From Pseudomonas folii (GTDB lineage Bacteria; Pseudomonadota; Gammaproteobacteria; Pseudomonadales; Pseudomonadaceae): 64,000 nucleotides of DNA. Under the pieces are notes generated by a model. The model was not told the DNA's origin, did no database searches, and worked only from the letters and a program-made list of their open reading frames with translations. This document shows, piece after piece, positions 17,381 through 25,236 of this stretch. A program made the translations under genes and the position numbers. The stretch is from NCBI RefSeq assembly GCF_014357575.1, contig NZ_JACONW010000003.1, positions 27,658 through 91,657 of the forward strand, read 5' to 3'. How positions within the stretch are numbered: position 1 is the first letter of the stretch; every line of letters starts with the position of its first letter.

Positions 17381-18049
17381 CTATCTCGGTTGACTCGGTA
17401 GTGTTGTCACCGAACAGCCCGTCACTTGCGGGTAAGTCTGGCAAACCAGCATATTTTTATTTTTGGGCTCGAAGCCGTGATCAATCATGCAGCGTTGGAC
17501 TTTGGCTGTGCTTCCGATGCTTGCGACATCTAGATTTGACCCCAGTGGTTTTGCATAGCCGCACGCATACATGACCGGCAGGGCTTCACTATCATTGGCT
17601 ATCTGGACTGAGAAATGGAGTGATGCTCCCGCTTTACGCCATGAGACCTGCATACGTTCATCCCGGCCTGAATTAGGCTTGATTGGGTGAAATGCTTCAT
17701 CTTCAACAAACGGCAATGCTTCGAGCTGGGACAGACTGAGCGGACGGCCCTGCCTTTCTTCGACGCAGGCTGGCATATTCTTCATTATTTCGCAGTATTC
17801 AAAGCCGTCTCTACGAGTAAAACCGAGGCGCTGCATACACTGAAAGTGAATGACCTCTTCGTTTATTGGGAAATAGTTTTGTGGCCCTCCTACAGGGTCT
17901 CCACACTCTGCCATTGCCGCTTTGACGCCCTCTACAGAAGTGGAAGCGCGTTTCCATTGGGTGAAAGACGCTGGTGGCGGGCAGCCGGTAAGTAAAAGTA
18001 CCGATGAAATCAGGACTGGGATAGCAATAATCTGAGATTTGCTGAACAA
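17381..18049 (-). CDS. Cysteine-rich lipoprotein with repeated CMxxxG(F/Y) module
   Basis: 222 aa from a TTG start with AAGGA six bases upstream. Signal peptide and lipobox LLLTGC. The CMQRLGFTRRDGFEYC module (around residue 72-87) is repeated more loosely near the C-terminus (CMIDHGFEPKNKNMLVC), and the first copy matches the convergent small lipoprotein at 16827. Likely an outer-membrane-anchored protein of unknown role, built from two copies of the same small domain. Confidence 0.65.
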   Translation of the reverse strand: MFSKSQIIAIPVLISSVLLLTGCPPPASFTQWKRASTSVEGVKAAMAECGDPVGGPQNYFPINEEVIHFQCMQRLGFTRRDGFEYCEIMKNMPACVEERQGRPLSLSQLEALPFVEDEAFHPIKPNSGRDERMQVSWRKAGASLHFSVQIANDSEALPVMYACGYAKPLGSNLDVASIGSTAKVQRCMIDHGFEPKNKNMLVCQTYPQVTGCSVTTLPSQPR

Positions 18050-18553
18050 ACTCTATCCTTAATTTATGTCAGACCACGCCCAATGGTGTCCAAATTTTGG
18101 GGACATCACTGTTATCAATGATCACGCCACATGACTCCAGGAGTCTACCCCCAACGTCGACCCTGGGATTTCCAAAGCTCACCATTTATAAGTGTAAAGG
18201 GGGCATCTTAACCGGCTGCTTACGGCCAGAAGCAGGTTATCAGAACAGTAAATTATCAAATTTAAGATTTAACTTCGCTCTGGACAGTGCCACACGAGAC
18301 AGTGCCACATGCTTCCCGATTCCGTAAATTGCACCATCAACATTTGAGACGTAAGCGTTCCGGCAACACATCTTGCCGCCCATCACCAAGTGTTATGGTG
18401 TTCGTAGTCTGAAGCACAGCGCCTCGGCCAATTCCCCATCAATAAAATCGACCCATAGCGGGCACTTAACGTCTCATTCAGGACGTGCGGGAATGCACGT
18501 ATGGTGCCAGTGCTTACGGCAATTCACGCGCACTCCCGCACTTTCGGGCTCTG
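18050..18553. other. Intergenic stretch without a supported gene
   Basis: About 500 bases. Frames of up to 76 and 102 codons exist but have neither ribosome binding sites nor protein-like composition. No palindrome or repeat of note was seen apart from loose A/T-rich parts. Confidence 0.4.
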
Positions 18554-19072
18554 CTAGAAGCTCCACTCCTCAGCCCGAACTAGCTGGCAGAACGGCCCGT
18601 CAAGAGTTGCATTGTGATGGGCAACGATGTCCTCAGCTTTCATCACTGGCGTGTCTGAACAGGTATGGCCTTCGGCGATGAGTACCGCATCGAAGCCAAG
18701 ATCACGAATAGCACGGCAGGTGCTGTCGACGCAGTATTGAGTTTTAATCCCAGTGACTACCACACCGGTTGCGCCACAAGAGCGCAAATTGTCAGCCAAG
18801 TCGGTCATTTCAAAAGCATTGGGCCGCCGCTTTTCGAACACCACTTCCCCACCCTGTAGCTTCAGTTCCTGTGCAACCATTGTTAGCGGACTGCCTGGTT
18901 CGATTGGAGATCCAGCGGGCCCGATGTGGCGTGCGAGAAAAATCGGAGCGCCTGCGCTGCGTGCCTTGTCCATCAGGGTATTCAGTGTTTCCAACAACTC
19001 TTCGCAGCGCCATAGTTTATCCGGGCCGTGAACAAGCCCGACTTGGATATCGAGTATCAACAGGGCGTACAT
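18554..19072 (-). CDS. Isochorismatase-fold cysteine hydrolase
   Basis: 172 aa. AAGGAG eight bases before ATG 19072 decides the start. The catalytic triad of the family is visible: Asp8 in LLILDIQ, Lys81 in FEKRRPNAF and Cys114 in GIKTQYCVDSTCR. The enzyme belongs to the amidohydrolase/isochorismatase superfamily (nicotinamidase-like group); substrate unknown. The upstream leader region carries a threonine-rich small ORF (19167-19241) and an intrinsic terminator (19114-19146), suggesting attenuation control of this gene. Confidence 0.88.
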   Translation of the reverse strand: MYALLILDIQVGLVHGPDKLWRCEELLETLNTLMDKARSAGAPIFLARHIGPAGSPIEPGSPLTMVAQELKLQGGEVVFEKRRPNAFEMTDLADNLRSCGATGVVVTGIKTQYCVDSTCRAIRDLGFDAVLIAEGHTCSDTPVMKAEDIVAHHNATLDGPFCQLVRAEEWSF

Positions 19073-19113
19073 GGGTGCATCTCCTTGCGTTGAAGCCAGC
19101 GACACAAGGGCGT

Positions 19114-19146
19114 AAAAAAGGCCCTGTCCATCACTGGCGGGCCTTT
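19114..19146 (-). terminator. Intrinsic terminator in the leader of the cysteine hydrolase gene
   Basis: On the minus strand AAAGGCCC pairs with GGGCCTTT across a 14-base loop and is followed by six T. It sits between the Thr-rich leader ORF and the hydrolase start, about 40 bases before the latter, where an attenuator terminator would be expected. Confidence 0.7.
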
Positions 19147-19166
19147 GAAGTTCGTCTGCTATCGGC

Positions 19167-19241
19167 TCACGAAACCTCGCACGCTCCGCTTTCAGCGGTC
19201 GTGGTGGTGGTGGCGGTCGAGGTGAGGCAATAGGTAGTCAT
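19167..19241 (-). CDS. Threonine-rich leader peptide (putative attenuator)
   Basis: A 24-residue ATG-to-TGA frame too short for ordinary gene lists. It starts MTTYCLTST and has a run ATTTTTA, i.e. eight or so threonine codons in its first fifteen positions, mostly ACC. The stop lies about 20 bases before the intrinsic terminator at 19114-19146. The layout is that of amino-acid operon leaders such as thrL of enterobacteria, but the gene downstream encodes an isochorismatase-fold hydrolase. Its use as a charged-tRNA(Thr) sensor is inferred. The ribosome binding site is weak. Confidence 0.55.
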   Translation of the reverse strand: MTTYCLTSTATTTTTAESGACEVS

Positions 19242-19348
19242 GGATCGACACTATCAATATCGCAGCGAGCTGACAAGCCAGGATCCTGGAGTGAATGCTT
19301 TTGGCGGATGGGGTAGTGTAAGTTTACGGAAATCAGGTCTTGTGTAAC

Positions 19349-19515
19349 TCAGGCGGGCTGCCAATTATGCGGCAGTAAGTGGTCTATTTCACTCGCACGA
19401 TGCGTCGGAAGGCGCGTGAGAACATCCTTCAGGTAAATATACGGATCATGCCCGTTGAGACGCGCCGATTGGATCAAACTCATGATCGCCGCCGCCCGTT
19501 CGCCCGTTCGCTGGG
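19349..19515 (-). mobile_element. IS66-family transposase (TnpC) C-terminal remnant
   Basis: On the minus strand the frame ending in TGA at 19349-19351 encodes ERAAAIMSLIQSARLNGHDP followed by YLKDVLTRLPTH and a terminal PHNWQPA, the standard last ~55 residues of IS66 TnpC. Upstream of about 19515 the similarity stops, so only the transposase tail remains; no terminal repeats were recognised. The remnant abuts the small ORF at 19480-19743. Confidence 0.85.
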
Positions 19516-19743
19516 CTGCCAATAAGTGTCTTTAGCTTCACATCGGAACTCCGGCTTAGCAGCGCCAAATCTAGCTCGAAAAAACCGGGAGGGTCCTTCT
19601 GAACCAGAAAAATGCTCTAGCAGCATTTCCTCTTCACCGCCGGACGCAAATGTATTTAGCTTGAAAAGCCTTTTATTTTGCGGGGTCCGCATATAAAGAA
19701 GGTCCGTCAACAGTGTGCGCTCTTTGAAAACTGGCACTGGCAA
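19480..19743 (-). CDS. Doubtful ORF fused into IS66 remnant
   Basis: A frame of 87 codons following the membrane protein gene by 3 bases. It has only a TTG start, and its last dozen codons run through the IS66 remnant in another frame (SERANGRRRS), so the original 3' end is gone. The central part (LLYMRTPQNKRLFKLNTFASG) is protein-like. Probably a truncated gene downstream of the membrane protein. Confidence 0.3.
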   Translation of the reverse strand: MPVPVFKERTLLTDLLYMRTPQNKRLFKLNTFASGGEEEMLLEHFSGSEGPSRFFRARFGAAKPEFRCEAKDTYWQPSERANGRRRS

Positions 19744-19746
19744 AAC

Positions 19747-20451
19747 TCATCGGTCTACCTTGGTAGCGAAAATGCGCCCAATCCAGGACGCCGCGCGCCT
19801 TGAACGAAGCTCTTCAACATTCATGAATGTGTATTCCTGGTGTTCTCGCGCCTCTTGATCCTTCAGAGTACGTAGGGATGAGATACTGGTGCGATGGTAA
19901 AACAGCATAAATAGGGCAATAACTATAAATAGAAAGACGAGCAGCAACGCTGGCGATCTATAAGCGTGGAAAACTGGATAAATCAGTACTCCCAAGCCGC
20001 CCCCAACAGCACCGAGTGCCCAACGATTCTCCTGATTTGGCTCAATGACTTTGACGCGCTGCGAGCGTACGACCAGAGACTTCCTAGGACTCCGCCATAT
20101 ACATAATGATGAATAGACAATTGTGCAGAAAACTAGCGGCATACAACTGATCAGTAACGATAGGCCAAGCCCCAACTTAAACTGTTTGTAAGTCGCGACT
20201 AACGCCATTAAAAATGCGAACCCAGGGGCAATACCCAAATTTGTAAACAGCCTAAGACTGGCATACTTACTAAACCTTTCAGTCCGGTACGCGCAGTCAA
20301 AGCACCAGTAGGTTACCCACAACACAAATACAGCGGCGGGAATAGTTAACACACTCGGTACAACACCCGCGGAAAACACGGCTAGCATGGTGAACAAAAA
20401 CCAAGCTCCCCATATGGTTGCTAAGTATCGATGCGGTTCAATATGGAACAT
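19747..20451 (-). CDS. Hypothetical membrane protein, 234 aa
   Basis: ATG start. Six hydrophobic segments can be counted in two blocks (about residues 12-50, 70-115 and 145-180), followed by a charged cytoplasmic tail (KDQEAREHQEYTFMNVEELRSRR). Low-GC, irregular codon use compared with the flanks points to acquired DNA. No family recognised. Confidence 0.6.
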   Translation of the reverse strand: MFHIEPHRYLATIWGAWFLFTMLAVFSAGVVPSVLTIPAAVFVLWVTYWCFDCAYRTERFSKYASLRLFTNLGIAPGFAFLMALVATYKQFKLGLGLSLLISCMPLVFCTIVYSSLCIWRSPRKSLVVRSQRVKVIEPNQENRWALGAVGGGLGVLIYPVFHAYRSPALLLVFLFIVIALFMLFYHRTSISSLRTLKDQEAREHQEYTFMNVEELRSRRAASWIGRIFATKVDR

Positions 20452-20910
20452 TCTTAGTCTTTTCCCGTCAGTAAATTACCCAAAGAGGTGCCACACCCGC
20501 TAATCAGTATGCCCGTGAAAGAGCCTATTGAACCCTTGACATCCTGGCCAACCCAACACTCCACTTATCTCAAGCAAGTGAGGATTAAGGGGCAGCTTTT
20601 TTGGAAACATCCGAAAAGCGTCTTTGAAGAATGTTTCCCATTAAAGAAAAGATTTCTTTCCACGAATGATCTGACGGACTCCTCGGGTTGAATCGCTGGA
20701 ATCATACTGGGCGTTCAAACCTAGATCCATCCCCAAAGTGAAAGGGTTCGTTGAGAAAAGCTGTCGCTGGCATGTCGCCCTAGGGGAGAAAGCATGCGCG
20801 GGACCTGATACCGGAGGCATGCGTTCCGCGTAGCATTCTAGTCACTGCTTGTTGGTTCGATTTACGATGGTGACCATAATCTTCGCACTGTGTCGAAATC
20901 GGAGGATGAA
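20452..20910. other. Intergenic stretch, no supported gene
   Basis: Roughly 460 bases with one 67-codon frame (20488-20691, plus strand) lacking a ribosome binding site. Composition is A/T-rich. I see no repeat or hairpin that I can name. Confidence 0.35.
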
Positions 20911-21306
20911 ATGAAAGGAAGCTGCGCTTGCGGGGCTGTAGGTTATGAGATCGATAGCATTGATACGCCAATTAGCCATTGTCATTGTATTACCTGCCGG
21001 AAGACCCATGCCGCTGCTTATGTCTCCACTGCTGGGGTGCTGAGAGAGCATTTTAAATGGACTCAAGGCTTGGACGCATTGAGGGCTTTCGAGTCATCTC
21101 CTGGCAAGATCCGGCACTTCTGCTCCCACTGCGGATCGCACCTTGCAGCTGAGCGTAACGGCTCAATTGCAATGATCGTGCGCGTTGCGACGTTAGACGA
21201 GGAGCCTGGCTATAGGCCCGAGTATCACATCTGGACGGAGCAGGACGTAGCTTGGCTGGCTGGGGAAGATCTCCCAAGGTATTCACAATGGCAGCCTGAT
21301 AGATAA
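20911..21306 (+). CDS. GFA/CENP-V family zinc protein
   Basis: 131 aa; GGAGG five bases before ATG 20911 decides the start over a GTG at 20890. The zinc ligands of the glutathione-dependent formaldehyde-activating (GFA) fold are all there: CxCG near the N-terminus (SCACGAVGY), HCHCITCRK, and FCSHCGSHL. Family members bind two zinc ions; some handle glutathione adducts. Stand-alone gene. A more distant paralogue is at 48480-48914. Confidence 0.9.
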   Translation: MKGSCACGAVGYEIDSIDTPISHCHCITCRKTHAAAYVSTAGVLREHFKWTQGLDALRAFESSPGKIRHFCSHCGSHLAAERNGSIAMIVRVATLDEEPGYRPEYHIWTEQDVAWLAGEDLPRYSQWQPDR

Positions 21307-21430
21307 GAGAAACGTTGCTTGGCCATATCGCCCGTTAGGTGCGTATGCGGACGCCAACGGTCTCGAATGTGCGAGTTCGGAATGCATGTTGGCTGGACGC
21401 TTACAGATGATTCTCAGAGTTATTCATAGG

Positions 21431-21470
21431 ACGGACCGGCCGCTTTTGGCTGTTTGCGGCCAAAAGCCGA
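21431..21470. repeat. Palindromic copy of the GGCCGCTTTTGGC element
   Basis: GCTTTTGGC and GCCAAAAGC face each other across an 8-base loop; the left arm extends the same motif as 14982-15009. Could form a hairpin after the GFA gene. Confidence 0.5.
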
Positions 21471-21631
21471 CGCTTACCGACACATGATCATCCTAATCGC
21501 CGCCGATGCCATAAAATTAATCGTGGCCTCACCCGTATTTTGCGCCCCTAGAAGAAGCGAGCGGGAGGAGTTCAACCTGAGCCAGGCTTTTAGTGATATT
21601 TTTAATATTTGGCCAATTTGAGCCCCAACAC

Positions 21632-21690
21632 AATTAACAATCGCGTCAATCAGGATGTTCGCTAGCTCGAGCCTATTACGCGTGTTAGAT
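21632..21690 (+). repeat. Degenerate integron attC-like site (upstream of cassette 1)
   Basis: Ends in GTTAGAT (fits the R' core GTTRRRY) 13 bases before the ATG of the 78-aa gene, and starts with ATTAACAA like an R'' core. The centre (GAGCCTATTACGCGTGTTAG) recalls the L'-R' half of canonical attC sites but is poorly conserved. Confidence 0.4.
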
Positions 21691-21703
21691 CACAGGAAAG
21701 AGT

Positions 21704-21940
21704 ATGTCCGACCTATCCATGATCAAATCGACGGAAGTGTTCTCTCGTCTTAGCGCATGTCATCCTATTATCGAAGTTTGGCCAGATAGCGAGTTTTCAA
21801 ATGATGGTTATGCTTACTACTGGCTGGTGGCGCACAACGATGGCGCGACCCGTATGCTTTCCTATGTCCGCTGCAAAGAAGGAGGCTGCGAGCAGCGCAC
21901 CTACGATCTTGAGGGCGATGATCTTTGGATCCCAGCGTGA
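21704..21940 (+). CDS. Hypothetical protein, 78 aa (likely integron cassette gene)
   Basis: ATG start preceded by AGGAAAGAG. Acidic small protein with a CKEGGCEQR segment, no known family. Position is the main point: a GTTAGAT core lies just before it and an attC-like site starts eight bases after its stop, the arrangement of an integron gene cassette. No integrase gene is in the window. Confidence 0.6.
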   Translation: MSDLSMIKSTEVFSRLSACHPIIEVWPDSEFSNDGYAYYWLVAHNDGATRMLSYVRCKEGGCEQRTYDLEGDDLWIPA

Positions 21941-21948
21941 GCGGCTGT

Positions 21949-22011
21949 GGCCTGACAATCCATTCAAGCCGACGCCGCTTCGCAGGGCGGCTTAAATTCA
22001 GGGGTAGCCCC
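21949..22011 (+). repeat. Integron attC-like recombination site
   Basis: GGCCTGACAATCCATTCAAG, GCCGACGCCGCTTCGCAGGG and CGGCTTAAATTCAGGGG follow each other. This is very close to the attC of well-known class 1 integron cassettes such as aadA (R''-L''-loop-L'), with a damaged R' core (GGTAGCC in place of GTTAGGC). The inverted L arms (TTCAAGCCG / CGGCTTAAA) are preserved and could fold into the bottom-strand hairpin used by integrases. Confidence 0.75.
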
Positions 22012-22012
22012 A

Positions 22013-22396
22013 ATGCTTAATTTCTACGTTTACGTCGACGGATCCGACCTTGATCGGTGCCAATTACCGTTGATACAGGCCTTCTCTGAGTTCTCGGCCA
22101 AGCTAGGGCTAGGTGCAACGGTCATTAATGACAAATACCCACGTACTCCCGATCTAGGCCCCGATGATTTGCCTGACTGGAACCTCGGCCTCAATTTCTC
22201 CACCTCCACTCTCAGTGAGGCGGTCGCTACCGAGCTAGTGTCTTTTCTCATCGGGCTCTCTCAGCAGACCGACCGCGAGTTTGTTATCGGTCTGCGGCAC
22301 ACAAATGGGGAGATCTCGGATGACCTCATGTTCATAGGAGCCTGCTCCCCGGCGAGCAAAGCCTCCCAACTGTGCCTGATGGTCGATGGGCACTAA
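22013..22396 (+). CDS. Hypothetical protein, 127 aa (likely integron cassette gene)
   Basis: The ATG lies directly after the attC-like site at 21949-22011 and the TAA overlaps the first bases of a second attC-like fragment (CACTAACAACTCATTCAA), exactly as in integron cassettes. The product (MLNFYVYVDGSDLDRC start) is soluble with a Rossmann-like alternation but no motif I can name. No ribosome binding site beyond GGGG eight bases upstream. Function unknown; cassette genes in pseudomonads are mostly uncharacterised. Confidence 0.65.
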   Translation: MLNFYVYVDGSDLDRCQLPLIQAFSEFSAKLGLGATVINDKYPRTPDLGPDDLPDWNLGLNFSTSTLSEAVATELVSFLIGLSQQTDREFVIGLRHTNGEISDDLMFIGACSPASKASQLCLMVDGH

Positions 22397-22430
22397 CAAC
22401 TCATTCAACCGGAGCTGACCCTCACCTAGC
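22389..22430 (+). repeat. Partial attC-like site after cassette 2
   Basis: CACTAACAACTCATTCAACC corresponds to the R''-L'' half of an attC site; the second half is not recognisable, and the copy of the ~145-bp repeat begins right here, so the site was probably cut by another event. Confidence 0.5.
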
Positions 22431-22575
22431 CTGCTAAAACCGAGAAGCTGGATCAATGTAGACGATCAGCACCAAAGGAAAACGGCTGCAGCATGCTGCG
22501 ACCTCAAGCCTAAACAGTCTTCCCTGGCGACCTTCCAGACAATGTGAAGCTGAATACAAAGTAGAGCAGACGAGG
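22429..22575. repeat. ~145-bp element, copy A
   Basis: Begins CTGCTAAAACCGAGAAGCTG, continues with TGTAGACGATCAGCACC and CGACCTCAAGCC, and ends with ACAATGTGAAGCTGAATACA and a TAGAGCAG. Copy B lies at 27873-28020 in the same orientation with scattered differences. On the minus strand both copies contain a similar short hydrophobic frame (LVLIVY), so it may be a decayed gene end rather than a pure repeat. Confidence 0.65.
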
Positions 22576-22576
22576 A

Positions 22577-22993
22577 TCAGGACAGTAGATTCGTTACCGC
22601 TCCAACGGTTACATGGTTGCAACGAATGGTTCCGCCAATTCCCCAGATCGAGGCGATATCCACGAGAATCGATAAATCTTGTAATCGCTTCAGGTCAATT
22701 GATTCGAGCACGTTTTGATGATTGAAATCTGTCAGTGAAAGGTCATAGATATCACTGAATATCAGCTCAACCAGTAAACTTCTCTGGCATACGTATTCAA
22801 AGTCCGCCGTACCAACGCCAACTACATCATGCTCTCGGTAGTGCACGCATAGCTTCGCGATCGTAGCCGAACCCTGGTCCGGAAGGCCGCGCGATACCAG
22901 AAGAGAGATCACCTCTGCGTCGTGAAACGATGGCCAGAAACCAATAGTTTCAATAACATGTTTGGCTCCGCTGATCAGTTCTTCGGGTTTCAC
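22577..22993 (-). CDS. Imm50-like immunity protein
   Basis: 138 aa from a GTG with GGAGG six bases upstream. The segment GFWPSFHDAEVISL at about residue 20 is typical of the Imm50 immunity family, whose members begin with 'W-P-S-F-H-D-A-E'. The rest is an alternating-strand protein ending in a hydrophobic stretch. No adjacent toxin, so an orphan immunity gene is likely. Assignment by eye. Confidence 0.6.
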   Translation of the reverse strand: MKPEELISGAKHVIETIGFWPSFHDAEVISLLVSRGLPDQGSATIAKLCVHYREHDVVGVGTADFEYVCQRSLLVELIFSDIYDLSLTDFNHQNVLESIDLKRLQDLSILVDIASIWGIGGTIRCNHVTVGAVTNLLS

Positions 22994-23165
22994 TGTGTGC
23001 CTCCAGGATGACGTCAATGACTGATACTCATCAGAGCGGTATGCCCAAACAGTTAATTCTTGCTGGCTTGGGAGTTCCCATTAAGGATGTACTCCCAAGT
23101 GAATCACGAGATTCAAGTTTTATTTAATAACAGGATTGGCACCATCATCGGCTCTCCTTATCCGG

Positions 23166-23378
23166 CTATTCAATCAAATCCAACATGGACTCGTGAACCT
23201 CGAGAGACGAACCGTCCTCAAACTCAATCAAGTAGATAGTACCTGGTGGAAACTGATCAAAGTATCCACCGGGACGATCGTCGGAAACGCCAACTACCCA
23301 TGCTCGCGCGCCGGGCCTGATTTCCAATGGCGCCCTGTCGGATACTCTAACTATATCGTCATACGTAAATTTACTCAT
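23166..23378 (-). CDS. Small hypothetical protein, 70 aa
   Basis: ATG at 23378. Contains RAPLEIRPGARAWVVGV and ends with YLIEFEDGSSLEVHESML, a compact beta-strand-rich pattern seen in small proteins encoded beside immunity and toxin genes. I recognise the type but no named family. It is preceded by a few codons from an extended frame that lack a start signal. Confidence 0.6.
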   Translation of the reverse strand: MSKFTYDDIVRVSDRAPLEIRPGARAWVVGVSDDRPGGYFDQFPPGTIYLIEFEDGSSLEVHESMLDLIE

Positions 23379-23668
23379 ATCTATGATACGCCGGAAGATG
23401 AGGATTTCCATTCGGTGCCGTCACACCGAGTCGATGGCCGTGAGGCCTTTTGCTCTTGAATCACTTGGCGTTTATAACCTCTTCGGCCCAAGCAATCAAC
23501 TATAGGTTGACCGCTTGCTCCAAGAACCTGCTGGTAATTGCCATCTGGCGATTCTTGACTTGTCCCCCTTGCCGAACTGGATATGGAAACCACCGAAACA
23601 CCACAACTCTATACAAGGAACGTTATTCTTATCGATAAGAAATCGCGCCCTCCCTCCAAAGAACTACC

Positions 23669-23971
23669 CTAAATGAAGAAATAGCACTGCACATCAGAAA
23701 AAGACGGATCTATTCGCTGAAAGTAGTCATCGTGGATTTTTATCGCTTCCAATAACGACTCCCCCCAATCGCAACGACTCACAGGATTTTCTTCGACGAA
23801 AAGCTGCGCCGTCTGCTTCCGAGCGTTTGTATCACGATCAACATCTAGAGGCGATTTGTAAAATTCCACATTTTGAACGCAAAACTTATTCCGCTCAAGA
23901 TCTTCGAAACAAAAATAAATCGCCATAGTACTCTCATCAACACACTTCCAAACCTCATGCAGCTTAAACAT
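23669..23971 (-). CDS. Hypothetical protein, 100 aa
   Basis: ATG preceded by a G-rich ribosome binding site (GAGGGGGG, four bases before the start). Soluble, with many aromatic residues (IYFCFEDLERNKFC, DDYFQRIDP). No family recognised. Low GC. It is divergent from the decayed toxin reading frame that begins just beyond. Confidence 0.6.
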   Translation of the reverse strand: MFKLHEVWKCVDESTMAIYFCFEDLERNKFCVQNVEFYKSPLDVDRDTNARKQTAQLFVEENPVSRCDWGESLLEAIKIHDDYFQRIDPSFSDVQCYFFI

Positions 23972-23989
23972 TTTACCCCCCTCATTTAG

Positions 23990-24602
23990 CGATGCACTTG
24001 CGACTAATAACGCAAACTTTTGGCATGCTCTTCCACTGCTCTCAAAGGGCGTCAGTTTGGGCTTCCTCCGCTCTCACATAGACCCCAAAGGTGAGTTAGC
24101 CTTTTGGCTATCTCGGCTGTCCAGTGTGTTATCGCTGCGGTGGTGTCCTTCTGGGTCGGGAACTGCCGTGAAGGGCGCTCTCGATAACATGGTCAATGCC
24201 CCCTTCTCCGCATTAACGGCATAGCCGTCGCCATTCAACGGGATCGAAATCGGCCCTACAAATATACTCAGCAGCGAAATAGATTCAAACTCATCCAAAG
24301 AGCCCTTAAAAGCCCTCTTCAGCCTAGCTGATTTTGCTGGTGAGTCCATTTCTGCACGAGGGTCTGGACGAGGTTCGAATCATGGCGAAGGAGACTGGAT
24401 GGATGAGATTGGTCGTGAGACTGGGTGCCATACATGCGGAGATACGGACTTGGGAACCAGGAGTGGGAACCATATTCCGTATCCTCAACCAGCTGATGCG
24501 CTCAATCCAACCGGTGGGGAGCAATGAATTTATCCGCACTGCTTAACCTGTAGCCGAATACAGGGTGGCCAGGAGCGTGGCGCTACGAGGAGAATTCGAT
24601 GA
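23990..24602 (+). pseudogene. Polymorphic toxin C-terminal region, inactivated by stop codons
   Basis: One plus-strand frame can be read across the stretch with two in-frame stops, TAG at 24222-24224 and TGA at 24525-24527. The last 80 codons encode a nuclease-type toxin tip: SARGSGRGSNHGEGD, then GCHTCGDTDLGTRSGN, PADALNPTGG and, after the second stop, IYPHCLTCSRIQGG. The paired CxxC motifs and the LNPTGG segment match toxin domains found at the ends of PAAR/Rhs-type effectors. The final TGA overlaps the ATG of the Imm33-like gene (ATGA). Before about 24000 the frame becomes unclear; no start or secretion domain is left. Confidence 0.7.
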
Positions 24603-25225
24603 AGATTATTAACGCGGAAACAGACACCGGTGTGACACTGAAATCTGAGGGTTTGCTAGAGCGCTTTGGCTACGAAATAAGTGTGAATTTCAATGATGCC
24701 AACCTGAGAAATGATGCGATTGAGTTCATAGACCTCGTGGCTCGTTACATTGAGGAAGGTCATCAGGTGGCTTCTGGTGAAACCCTGGGCTATGGGTCCT
24801 GGATCACAAAAATGGAGCTGAACGATAATCGTGAGCTGATATTTTTCGAGCAAGTGCCGCTAACGGATGAATATGCGCTTGGCATCAGTACCACGCTTAG
24901 GCTATGGGTTGAGCAGCACGCAATGTGCTCGAAAGTAGGTGCAGATTTCACTACATCTCGATTTGAGCAACTAATCGTCATCTCCGATGGCGTGCTCGAG
25001 GGAGAGGCAACTGAGGGTGTGCGATACCCTTCTCCCGAGCATATGTCTGGTTGGTGGATAACCACTGACCAATACAACGGAGATACCAAAAGCCTGAAGA
25101 CTGTGCATGCCCAGCACCTCGCCGTTAATCGTCCAGACCTTGTTAAGTATCTTGGGTTACCGAACGGCTATCGGTTTCATGAATTAACCAATGATGCCTG
25201 GTTCGATGAGAAAGTGGTCGGATAG
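24599..25225 (+). CDS. Imm33 (DUF2185)-domain immunity protein
   Basis: 208 aa. The C-terminal half (VISDGVLEGEATEGVRYPSP, SGWWITTDQYNGDTKSLKTV, HAQHLAVNRPDLVKYLGLP) fits the DUF2185/Imm33 immunity family. The N-terminal half is a separate alpha/beta region. The start codon overlaps the stop of the decayed toxin tip by four bases, so gene order and coupling are those of a toxin-immunity pair; a ribosome binding site (AGGAG) lies inside the toxin end. It probably still protects against related toxins of other strains, although its own toxin is dead. Confidence 0.78.
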   Translation: MKIINAETDTGVTLKSEGLLERFGYEISVNFNDANLRNDAIEFIDLVARYIEEGHQVASGETLGYGSWITKMELNDNRELIFFEQVPLTDEYALGISTTLRLWVEQHAMCSKVGADFTTSRFEQLIVISDGVLEGEATEGVRYPSPEHMSGWWITTDQYNGDTKSLKTVHAQHLAVNRPDLVKYLGLPNGYRFHELTNDAWFDEKVVG

Positions 25226-25236
25226 AGGGTGGCAAC

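Noticed and set aside
18097..18327. 76-codon plus-strand frame after the lipoprotein gene
   Set aside because: No ribosome binding site and low-complexity, unconvincing composition.
24324..24546. Two opposite frames of about 70 codons in the toxin remnant
   Set aside because: The toxin motifs lie in a third frame (GCHTCGDTD, PHCLTCSR); the others are shadows.
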